This document shows positions 13,879-25,606 of a stretch of DNA of 64,000 bases, one piece after another (position 1 is the first letter of the stretch; every line of letters begins with the position of its first letter). The stretch comes from Orientallactaga sibirica (taxonomy: Eukaryota > Chordata > Mammalia > Rodentia > Dipodidae): contig JAEOAD010002566.1 in assembly GCA_036365145.1 (NCBI GenBank), positions 4,112,001 through 4,176,000 of the forward strand, in the 5' to 3' direction. Under the pieces are notes generated by a model that saw only the letters and a list, made by a program, of their open reading frames with translations, made no database searches and was not told the DNA's origin. The translations under genes were made by a program, and so were the position numbers.

Positions 13879-16800
13879 CCTTTGGCTTTGCAGGCGAACA
13901 CCTTAACCACTAAGCTATCTCTCCCGCCCATCATTTTTGGTTTTTCAAGGTAGGGACTTACTGTAGCCCAGGCTCACCTGGAATTCCTTCTGTAGTCTCA
14001 GGATGGCCTTGAAATCACAGCAATCCTCCTACTTTGGGCTTTGAGTGCTGAGATTAAAAGTGTGCACTAGGGCTGGAGAGATTAGTGGTTAAGGCACTTG
14101 CCTGCAAAGCCTAAGGACCCAGGGTTGATTCTCCAGGTCCCACATAAGCCAGATGCACAAGGTGGCATATACATCTGGAGTTTGTTTGTGGTGCCCTGGT
14201 GCACCCATTCTCTCTGTGTGTCTTTAATAAATAAATAAAAATAAACATTTTAAAAAGTGTGCACTAAGCTAGGCATGGTGGCGCACGCCTTTAATCCAGC
14301 ACTCGGGAGGCAGTGGTAGGAGGATCACCATGAGTTCAAGACCACACTGAGACTACATAGTGAATTCCAGGTCAGCCTGAGCTAGAATGAGACCATACCC
14401 CGGAAAAAAAGGGGGGGAGGGGAGCACTACCACGCTGGCTACTACATTGTTTTTCGAAGTAGGGTCTCACTTTAGCCCAGACTGACCTGGAATTCACTAT
14501 GTAGTCTCAGGGTGGCCTTAAACTCATGGTGATCCTTCTATCTCTGCCTCTCAAGTGCTAGGATTAAAGGCGTGTGCCACCATGCCCAGCCATTTTTATT
14601 TATTTTTTTTTTTTTTTTTTTTTATTTATTTAGTTGAGAGTCTCACTGTGATCCAGGAGAGATTAAGAGAGTCTGAGGGTGGCCTCGAACTCTCAGCGAG
14701 GCCTACCTCTGCCTCCCAAGTGCTGGGATTAAATGAACCACCAGATGTATCAAAAAATTTTTTTGGTTTTATTTATTTAGTTGAGGGAATTGAGAAGAGA
14801 GAGAGAGAGGAGAGACAGGCACCAGGGCCTTAAGCCAGTGCAAATGAACTCCAGGCCTTGTGCAATATTTATTATTTTTATTTTACTTATTTATTTACAA
14901 GCAAGTGCTTAAATAAGCCATCTCTCCAGGCCCCAATATTTATTTTTATTTTACTTATTTATTTCACAGTGTGAAAAAAAAATATATATATATAGTGATG
15001 CCAGCAGGAAGTAAAGGCATGAATGCGGGCGGGTCACGGAGATGGCCCCATGGGGAAATGGCCTACCTGCGAGAGACCCAGGTAGATGGAGACTGTCTCT
15101 GAGATGTACAGGAATTTTCCTTCCTGGTTCAAGGCGAACACGAAACCGTCCAAGGACTGGAGTCCGGAGAAATGAGATGATTGTAGGAGACCCCCGCCAG
15201 CCGGAGGGAAGGAAGAGAGGTACAGATATCTGAATGTCCTCTTGGGGACAGGGGCTTCTGTGGCCTTGGGGAAGGCATGGGCAGGCAGCGGGAGGGGGAA
15301 GGCAGCATGCGACCAGGCGACAGTGCCGTTCCACGATCCTGCCAGCAGGTGGCAGAAGGAGCAGCAGGCCGGGAAGACGTCTCACCTGTAGGATGTGTCC
15401 TCCCAGGTGCTGCTCGAAAACCTCAGACACCAGCGCCACGGGGCCCCGGAGGCCTGGGGCTGGGAACAGAGGGAAAGTTAAGATAGAATAGGGCCTGTTG
15501 GTCTGGCTAACCAGTCCTAGGCAGACCCCACAGGGTAACCACTCTACAGGCCCCACCAACCACCTTGGAGAACCAGGGCGTCCACCACGGCTGGACCCCT
15601 GTGGCAGAGCTGGGCGAGCCTAAGCCACTGTGAACAGGTAGGGATTCAGCGGGATTCTGTCAAATCTCCATTCTTTTCTGTTTCTGTAATTTTTCGAGGT
15701 AGGGTCTCACTCTAGCCCAGGCTGACCTGGAATTCACTATGTCATCTCAGGGTGATCCCTGCCTCCTCATGGTGATCCTCCCATTCCATTCCTTCTCTCA
15801 AAAGTTCCCAGGGGCCGGGCGTGGTGGCAAGACGCCTTTAATCCCAGCACTTGGGAGGCAGAGGTAGGAGGATCACTGAGAGCGAGGCCACCCTGAGACT
15901 ACATAGTTAATTCCAGGTCTCCATTCCAAAAAAAAAAAAAAAAAAAAAAGTTCCCCCAGGGCTGGAGAGATGGCTTAGCCGTTAAGGCGCTTGCCTGTAA
16001 AGCCAAAGAACCCAGGTTCGATTCCCCAGGATTTACATATAAGTCAGATGCACAAGGTGGCGCACACTCTGGAGTTGGTTTGCAGTGGCTGGAGGCCCTG
16101 GCGCGCCCATTCTGTCTCTCTCTCTGTCTGCCTCTCTCTCTCTCTCTTTCTCAAATAAATACATATTTTTTTATTTTTATTAATTTTGGAGAGACACAGA
16201 GAGAGACAGATAGGGAGGGAGAGGAAGACAGATAGAGATGGGCGCGCCAGCAGTCTTAGCTGCTGTGAACGAAATCCAGATGTGTGTGCCCCCTTGTGGT
16301 CAAGTGCGGCCTTGCGTCACTTTGCATCTGGCTAAACGTGGGACCTGGAGATTGGAACCGCTGGAGATTGGAACCAGCGTTTTTAGGCTTAGCAGGCAGG
16401 CGCCTTAACCCCTAAGCCATCTCTCCAGCCCTACATATATATTTTTAAAAAGTTCCCCCAAATAACTGCTGTCCCCAGGTCCTGTATGGGGCAATGCTGG
16501 GGACACAAGAGGTGGCCAGGACGTCAGAGCCTGTCCTCAGCGGACCCAAGCGGCAATAGTGGATGATCAAACGAGAAATGAAAGTGAATAGGAGGACCTA
16601 GTGGTGAAGGCTGGTAATCTCAACTCCTTGGCAGGCTGAGGCAGGAAGATCACTATTTTAAGACCATCCTACCCAGAATGCCGAGTTCAAGGATGGCCCG
16701 GACAACCAAGTGAGAACTCCCTTTTCTCTCTTCAGTGCAGGAGATGGAACTTGTATATGCCAGCAAGTGCTGTACCGCTGACCACGCCCCCAGCCCCTCA

Positions 16801-19800
16801 CTGTGATTCTAGACAAGGGCTCTACCGCTGAGCCACGCCCCCAGCCCCTCACTGTGGATTCACTGAGCCACGCCCCCAGCCCCTCACTGTGGGTTGTAGA
16901 CAAGGGCTCTACCGCTGAGACACGCCCTCCAGCCCCTCACTGTGGATTCTAGACAAGGGCTCTACCGCTGACCACGCCCCCAGCCCCTCACTGTGGATTC
17001 TAGACAAGGGCTCTACCACTGAGCCACGCCCCCAGCCCCTCACTGTGGATTCTAGACAAGGGTTCTACCGCTGAGCCACGTCCCCAGCCCCTCACTGTGG
17101 ATTCTAGACAAGGGCTCACTGAGCCATGCCCCAGCCCTCACTGTGGATTCTAGACAAGTGCTCTACCACTGAGCCACGCCCCAGCCCCTCACTGTGGATT
17201 CTAGACAAGTGCCTGAGCTATGCCCCAGCCCCTCACTGTGGATTCTAGACAAGGGCTCTACCGCTGAGCCATGCCCCAGCCCCTCACTGTGGATTCTAGA
17301 CAAGGGCTCTACCGACTGACCACGCCCCCCAGCCCCTCACTGTGGATTCTAGACAAGGGCTCTACCTCTGAGCCATGTCCCCAGCCCCTCACTGTGGATT
17401 CTAGACAAGGGCTCTACTGCTGAGCCACGCCCCAGCCCCTCACTGTGGATTCTAGACAAGTGCTCACCGCTGATCCACACCCCAGCCCTCACTGTGGATT
17501 CTAGACAAGGGCTGACCTCTGAGCCACGCCCCAGCCCTCACTGTGGATTCTAGACAAGGGACACCGCTGAGCCACGCCCCAGGATTCTAGACAAGGGCTC
17601 TACCGCTGAGCCACGCCCCAGCCCCTCACTGTGGATTCTAGACAAGGGCTCTACCGCTGAGCCACGCCCCAGCCCCTCACTGTGGATTCTAGACAAGGGC
17701 TCTACCGCTGACCACGCCCCAGCCCCTCACTGTGGATTCCTCCACCGCTGAGCCACGCCCCAGCCCTCACTGTGGATTCTAGACAAGGGCTCTACCGCTG
17801 AGCCACCCCCAGCCCTCACTGTGGATTCTAGACAAGGGCTCTACCGCTGAGCCACGCCCCCAGCCCTCACTGTGGATTCTAGACAAGTGCTCTACCGCTG
17901 ACCACGCCCCCAGCCCCTCACTGTGGATTCTAGACAAGGGCTCTACCGCTGAGCCACGCCCCCAGCCTCTCACTGTGGATTCTAGACAAGCCAGTCTACC
18001 ACTTAATATTTACAGCTCCTTGCTCTCTAGCTCAGACTGACCTTAAACTCCCTTTGTAGTCCTAGGCTGGCATGTAAATCCTTATTTTTCTGCCTTAGCC
18101 TCTCAAATGGTGGGATTACAAGTGTGCATTGTCACACACCCAGCTTTGACATTTCTCAGAGGCATAGTGGGTTGAGAGAGCCTCACTTAAGAGAGACAGA
18201 AAATTTAAGAGGTACCCCCAAAACTCAGTCATGAAGATGAACATCCTTTTTTTTTTTTTTTTTTTTTTTTTTGAGGTAGTGTTTCACTCTAGCCCAGACT
18301 GACCTGGAATCCACTCTATAGTCACAGGGTGGCCTTGAACTCAAAGCGATCCTCCTACCTCAGCCTCCTGAATGCTGGGATTAAAGGCCTGGGGCACCAT
18401 GTCTGGCTCAGTGCTCTTTTGATAGTTTGTTTTTTTGGGTACTGGGGAATTGAACCAGGATCCTTAGGCTTCACAGGCAAGTGCTTAACCGCTAAGCCAT
18501 CTCTCCAGGCCCCAATATTTATTTTTTATTTTACTTATTTATTTCACAGTGTGAAAAAAAATATATATATATAGTGATGCCAGTAGGATGTATAAAGGTG
18601 ATGCCAGCAGGAAGGCGGGTCATGGGGGGGTCACGGAGATGGCCCCATGGGGAAATGGCCTACAGAAGGAGACCCAGGTAGATGGAGACTGTCTCTGAGA
18701 TGTACAGGAATTTTCCTTCCTGGTTCAAGGCGAACACGAAACCGTCCAAGGACTGGAGTCCGGAGAAATGAGATGATTGTAGGAGACCCCCGCCAGCCGG
18801 AGGGAAGGAAGAGAGGTACAGATATCTGAATGTCCTCTTGGGGACAGGGGCTTCTGTGGCCTTGGGGAAGGCATGGGCAGGCAGCGGGAGGGGGAAGGCA
18901 GCATGCGACCAGGCGACAGTGCCGTTCCACGATCCCGCCAGCAGGTGGCAGAAGGAGCAGCAGGCCGGGAAGACGTCTCACCTGTAGGATGTGTCCTCCC
19001 AGGTGCTGCTCGAAAACCTCAGACACCAGCGCCACGGGGCCCCGGAGGCCTGGGGCTGGGAACAGAGGGAAAGATAAGATAGAATAGGGCCTGTTGGTCT
19101 GGCTAACCAGTCCTAGGCAGACCCCACAGGGTAACCACTCTACAGGCCCCACCAACCACCTTGGAGAACCAGGGCATCCACCACGGCTGGACCCCTGTGG
19201 CAGAGCTGGGCGAGCCTAAGCCACTGTGAACAGGTAGGGATTCAGCGGGATTCTGTCAAATCTCCATTCTTTTCTGTTTCTGTAATTTTTCGAGGTAGGG
19301 TCTCACTCTAGCCCAGGCTGACCTGGAATTCACTATGTCATCTCAGGGTGGCCTCGAACTCATGGTGATCCTCCTACCTCTGCCTCCCGAGTGCGGGGAT
19401 TAAAGGCGTGCGCCACCACGCCCGCTCCATTCCTTCATTTTTTCCTTCTTTTTCTGGGAGGCAGAGGTAGGAGGATCAAAAGTTCGAGGCCACCCCAGGG
19501 CTGGAGAGATGGCTTCGCAAAACCCAGGGCTGGAGAGATGGCTTAGCGCTTGCCTGTAAAGCCAAAGAACCCAGGTTCGATTCCCCAGGATTTACATATA
19601 AGTCAGATGCACAAGGTGGCGCACACTCTGGAGTTGGTTTGCAGTGGCTGGAGGCCCTGGCGCGCCCATTCTGTCTCTCTCTCTGTCTGCCTCTCTCTCT
19701 CTCTCTTTCTCAAATAAATACATATTTTTTTATTTTTATTAATTTTGGAGAGACACAGAGAGAGACAGATAGGGAGGGGAGAGGAAGACAGATAGAGATG

Positions 19801-22735
19801 GGGCGCCAGCAGTCTTCAGATGCTGTGAACGAAATCCAGATGTGTGTGCCCTCTTGTGGTCAAGTCTGCATTGCGCCTTGCGTCACTTTGCATCTGGCTA
19901 AACGTGGGACCTGAGATTGGAACCGCTGGAGATTGGAACCAGCATTTTAGGCTTAGCAGGCAGGCGCCTTAACCCCTAAGCCATCTCTCCAGCCCTACAT
20001 ATATATTTTTAAAAGTTCCCCAAATAACTGCTGTCCCCAGGTCCTGTATGGGGCAATGCTGGGGACACAAGAGGTGGCCAGGACGTCAGAGCCTGTCCTC
20101 AGCGGACCCAAGCGGCAATAGTGGATGATCAAACGAGAAATGAAAATGAATAGGAGGACCTAGTGGTGAAGGCTGGTAATCTCAACTCCTTGGCAGGCTG
20201 AGGCAGGAAGATCACTATTTTAAGACCATCCTACCCAGAATGCCGAGTTCAAGGATGGCCCGGACAACCAAGTGAGAACTCCTTTTCTCTCTTCAGTGCA
20301 GGAGATGGAACTTGTATATGCCAGCAAGTGCTGTACCGCTGACCACGCCCCCAGCCCTCACGCCCCAGCCCCTCACTGTGGATTCTAGGGCTCTACCGCT
20401 GAGCCACGTCCCCAGCCCCCTCACTGTGGGTTGTAGACAAGGGCTCTACCGCTGAGCCCACCCCCAGCCCCCCCTCACTGTGGATTCACTGTAGACAACT
20501 GTGGTAGATCTGAGCCACGTCCCCAGCCCTCCGCTGAGCCATGCCCCCCAGCCCCTCACTGTGGATTCTAGAAAAGTGCTCTACCACTGAGCCACGCCCC
20601 AGGCCCTCACTGTGGATTCTAGACAAGGGCTGTACATGCCCCAGCTGAGCCACGCCCCAGCCCCCTCACTGTGGATTCTAGACTAGACACTGTGGTTCTA
20701 GACAAGGGCTCTACCTCTGACCATGCCCCCAGCCCCTCACTGTGGATTCTAGACAAGGGCTCTACTGCTGAGACAAGTGCCACCGCTGATCCGCCCCAGC
20801 CCCTCACTGTGGATTCTAGACAAGGGTTCTGATCCACACCCCCAGCCCTCACTGTGGATTCTAGACAAGGGCCCCCCAGCCATGCCCCCAGCCCTCACTG
20901 TGGATTCTAGACAAGGGCAGCCCTCACTGTGGATTGACAAGCCACGCCCCAGCCCCCCTCACTGTGGATTCTAGACAAGGGTTCTACCGCTGACCACGCC
21001 CCAGCCCTCACTGTGGATTCTAGACAAGGGCTCTACCCCACGAGCCTGTGGACTAGACAACTCACGCCCCAGCCCTCACTGTGGATTCTAGACAAGGGCC
21101 CCAGCTGAGCCCCCTCACTGTGGATTCTAGACAAGGGCTCACTGTGGATTCTGCAAGTGCTCTACCGCTGAGCCACGCCCCAGTCCCTCACTGTGGATTC
21201 TAGACAAGCCAGTCTACCACTCACTAATATTTACAGCTCCTTAATATTTACAGCTCTAGCTCAGACTGACCTTAAACTCCCTTTGTAGTCCTAGGCTGGC
21301 ATGTAAATCCTTATTTTTTCTGCCTTAGCCTCTCTCAAATGGTGGGATTACAAGTGTGCATTGTCACACACCCAGCTTTGACATTTCTCAGAGGCATAGT
21401 GGGTTGAGAGAGCCTCACTTAAGAGAGACAGAAAATTTAAGAGGTACCCCAAAACTCAGTCATGAAGATGAACATCCTTTTTTTTTTTTTTTTTTTTTTT
21501 TTTAGTGTTTCACTCTAGCCCAGACTGACCTGAATCCACTCTATAGTCACAGGGTGGCCTTGAACTCACAGCGATCCTCCTACCTCAGCCTCCTGAATGC
21601 TGGGATTAAAGGCCTGGGGCACCATGTCTGGCTCAGTGCTCTTTTTGATAGTTTGTTTTGTTTTTCAAGGTAGGGTCTCTCTATAGCCCAGGCTCACTTG
21701 GCATTCACTATGTAGTCTCAGGGTGACTCGAACTCTCAGCAATCCTCCTACCTCTGCCTCCCGAGTGCGCACGCCTTTAATCCCAGCACTCAGGAGGCAC
21801 AGGTAGGAGGATCACCCTGAGTTTAAGGCCACCCTGAGACTACATAGTGAATTCCAGGTCAGCCTGTGCTGGGGGAGGGGAGAAATGGCTTAGCTGTTAA
21901 AGGCACTTGTTTGCAAAGCCTGCCAGCCCAGGTTTTATTCCTCGGTGTCCACGTAAAGCCAGATACACAAAGTGGTGCATGCATCTGGGTTTGTTGCAGT
22001 ACCAAGAAGTCCTGGTGTGCCCCTTCTGTCTGTCTGTCTATCTTTCTCTCTACTTGCAAACAAATAAATAAATAAATAAATAAATAAATAAGCTACTGTT
22101 TTTTTTTTTTTTTTTTTTTTTTTAGGTAGGGTGTCACCCGCTAGGCTGACTTGGGAATTTACTATGTGATCTCAGGGTGACCTCAAAGTCATGGCAATCT
22201 TCCTACCTCTGCCTCCTGAGTGCTGGGATTATAGGCGTAGGTAAACTTCCGCACCCCACTGGCTTTTTTTTTTTTTTTTTAAAGATAGGTACAGAAGGCT
22301 GGAGAGATGGCTTAATGGTTACGGCGCTTGCCTGCTAAGCCCAAGAACCCAGTTCCTATCTCCAGGTCTCACGTTTAGCCAGATGCAAAGTGATGCAAGG
22401 GCGCAATGCCGCACTTGACCACAAGGGGGCGCACACATCTGGATTTTGTTCACAGCAGCTGGCGTGCCCATCTCTGTCTCCCTCTCCCTCTCCAAAAAAT
22501 AAAATAAAATAAAGATAGGTACAGAGGGGCTAGGAGAGAGGGTTTAGCGGTTAAGGTGCCTGCCTGTGAAGCCTAAGAAGGCCCATTTAATTCTCCAGGT
22601 CCCACGTTTAGACAGACTCAGTGATGCAAGGGCAAAATTCTGCTTGCCCACAAGGGGCGCCCACATCTGGAGTTTGTTCACATCAGCTGACAGGCTGCTG
22701 GCACGCCCATTCTCTATCTGTCTCTCTTTCAAATT

Positions 22736-22793
<58 letters not shown>

Positions 22794-25575
22794 GGCATAA
22801 ATAGAAAGGAACTGAGATGAAAGGGAGAGGAAGATACAGAGAGGGAGAAGCTGGGTGTGGTCAGCTGGGCTATAGTGAGACCCTACCTCACAACCCACTC
22901 CCTCAAAAAAACATTGCTGGAAAAGCCGGGCGTGGTAGCGCATGCCTTTAATCCCAGCACTTGGGAGGCACAGGTAGGAGGATCACTGTGAGTTCGAGGC
23001 CACCCTGAGACTACAGAGTGACTTCCAGGTCAGCCTGAGCTAGAATGAGACCCTACCTTGAGGTTAAGGCATTTGCCTCCTAAGCCAAAGGATCCCGGTT
23101 TGATTACCCAGGACCCACATAAGCCAGATGCACAAGGGGGCACATGTGTCTGGAGTTTGTTTGCAGTGACCGGAGGCCCTGACGTGACCATTCTCTCTCT
23201 CCCTCTCTCTTTCCCTCTTTCTCTGTCAAACAAATAAATAAAATTTAAAAATAAAGAAATACCTTTATTTCACACAAAGGTCTTTAACTGCTGAAGCATC
23301 GCCCCAGCCCAAGAAGCACAATTTCATAGGGAAATAGAAATGGAGAGTGAGATGGTCCCTGAGCCACAGGCTGGGTGACCCGGCCCCCAGACGTCATCCT
23401 GGGTGTTGGCAGAGACTCTAGTGTCCAGGACCTCGGATGGCCCTGGCCCTGCAGTAGACACACCTTTAAAGGAGATCCAGGCACTTTGGGGGAATCCACT
23501 CAGGTACCTCAGGGTCTCCACGTGCCTGCTTTTTGAGGGTGTGACCCCCATCCTCTCTGTGCCTCAGTTTCCTCCTTTTCACGTGGTTTTGGGAAGAGCT
23601 GGGCACCTAGACTGTTAGGCATTCAGTCAGTTTGACAGACAAAGCAAGTATGTTTAGGAAGCCCCAGCCCTGCCCCTCGTGATGTGATGGCTCGGTCCTA
23701 TCCCTGACCACGCGCAACTCCCCCCACATCTGACTACTGTTGCTCCCTGCCTGAACCTCCAGGAACAATAACTGGAGGGGGCGTGACGGGGACCCCCCTC
23801 CCCCGGAGACACAGCTCCAAGCAGCCCTGTGACAGGCGGGAACAATGCCGCCTGCTAATTGTTGCAATTTTCCCCTGTCATTTTTTGCTAATTCCTTCAT
23901 TTTCCCTCTCTCAGGAGCAGCCCAGGTCAGACTGAGCTCCTGCAATTATCAGTGCTAATGCGTGTGTGGGGATGGGGGTATGGATGGGAGGGAGGACTCA
24001 GAAACCCTAGTCCTACCCCATGCACAGGGCCTGCCCCTGGGAGAGGCACCCCCAGGCTCTACCTAGAATCACTGACTATTGTCTTAATAACCCTAGTTTT
24101 TCCCTCCCCAAAGCTGCAGGGGACCTTATTAGCTCCTGCTACCAACAGCTGTCCTTGTCTGTCCCCCAAATTCAACAGGTGTTTCACTACCCCCTTCAAT
24201 TCCAAAGCCCCAAGCATCACTCATTCATTTAAGAAGATCCACTGAGCCCACTACAACCACAGAGGTGTGGGGATCCAAGACGGGGTGCTTGTGGGAGGTA
24301 GAGAGAAAAAGTGAGGAGATCCAGGGGCACGGAGAGTCTAGACTGAGTCGGGTATGGTGACGCACGCCTTTAATCCCAGCACTCGGGAGGCAGAGGTAGG
24401 AAGATTGCTGTGAGTTCAAGTCCAGTTTGGGACTACAGAGTGAGTTCCAGGTCAGCCTGGGCTAGAGTGAGACCCTACCTTGAAAAAAGAGAGATAATGC
24501 CTCATTGTGTCTGGCTAAATGCATATATTATGCTCACCAAACTGCCCTGTAAGCACTTCTCTTAATGTTCATACCCATATATTAATGCTACTCTCACTTT
24601 TGGTAGAGAAGCTTCTCTCTTCAGATGGTGGTGACCTCTGGGATGACTCAGAAGGTGCCATGGTGCTGAGAAGAAGTGACAGAGGAGTGCTCAGCACTGA
24701 AACATCTCTAACACACCTTCCAAGGCTCAGGGTCCATTGCGGAAGAGGGGGCAGAAAGAATGTAAGAGCCAAAGGAAGAGTAGGACTCCTTACAACGTGC
24801 TCCTCCAGACACAAAATGGCCTGGATATCCATGACCTCACAGTGCCTGACACTACCTACACAAGACCATCATAATAGGAGGAAAAGATCATGACATCAAA
24901 ATAAAAGAGAGACTGAGCTGGAGAGATGGCTTAGCGGTTAAGGCGCCTGCCTCCTAAGCCTAAGAACACCGGTTCCAATCTCCAGCGGTTCCAATCTCCA
25001 GGACCCACGTTTAGCCAGATGCAAAGTGACGCAAGGGCGCAATGCCGCATTTGACCACAAGGGGGCGCACACATCTGGATTTCGTTCGCAGCAGCTGAGA
25101 GGCTGCTGGCACACCCATCTCTATGTCTCCCTCTCCCTCTCTCTCTGTCTCTCTCCAAAATAAAAATAAAAATAATAATAAAAAAAAAGAGAGACTGATT
25201 GAGAGGGGGAGAGGATAAGATGGAGAGTGAATTTGTGAAGGGGAAAGTGAAGGGGGAGGGAATTATCATGGTTTGTCTGTAATTATGGAAGTTGTCAAAA
25301 ATAAAAAATAAAAACATTTTGAAAAAGAGAGAAAGAAATGCTGGAGAGATGGCTCAGCAATTAACGTGTTTGCCGGCAAAGCCTAAGGTCCCAGGATCAA
25401 TTCCCCAGCCTCCAAGTAAAGCCAGATCCAAAAGGTGGTGCATGTGTCTGGAGTTTGTTTGTGGTGGCTGGAGGTCGTGGTGCCCACTCTCTTTCACTCT
25501 CTGTCTATTCCTCTCTCTCTCTCTCTGCTTGCAAATAAATAAATAATTTTTTTTACTAAGAGCAAGTTTTTGTCT

Positions 25576-25606
<31 letters not shown>

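Larger units (their letters stand above)
12320..14930. mobile_element. SINE and microsatellite cluster
   Basis: B1(-) 12570-12723; (TTCC)n 12762-12853; B2(-) 12855-13078; B1(-) 13125-13271; B2(-) 13275-13470; B2(+) 13604-13785; (GT)n/(TA)n 13795-13874; B1(-) 13935-14060 interrupted by B2(+) 14070-14255; B1(+) 14268-14410; B1(-) 14447-14590; degraded B1/B2 14600-14930. No gene is seen. Confidence 0.82.
14905..18440. repeat. Tandem segmental duplication, copy 1
   Basis: Runs from GCAAGTGCTTAA plus CCATCTCTCCAGGCCCCAAT through both PAS-A exons, a B1/B2 block, a unique stretch (16440-16740) and array 3, to CAGTGCTCTTTTGATAGTTT. It is nearly identical to 18480-21650 apart from indels. This copy has an extra forward B1 (15817-15945) and a shortened reverse B1 (15690-15785), the reverse of the situation in copy 2. 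Confidence 0.9.
18480..21650. repeat. Tandem segmental duplication, copy 2
   Basis: Begins GCAAGTGCTTAACCGCTAAG and CCATCTCTCCAGGCCCCAAT and ends CAGTGCTCTTTTTGATAGTT. It carries a perfect copy of the 74-bp PAS-A exon, a damaged copy of the 90-bp exon and array 4. It keeps a full reverse B1 (19281-19425) but has a scrambled B1/B2 junction at 19440-19540. Confidence 0.9.

Noticed and set aside
14951..15559. A 202-residue minus-strand frame
   Set aside because: It crosses an NPAS1 exon, its introns and neighbouring SINE sequence; only the 74-bp exon part is real coding sequence.
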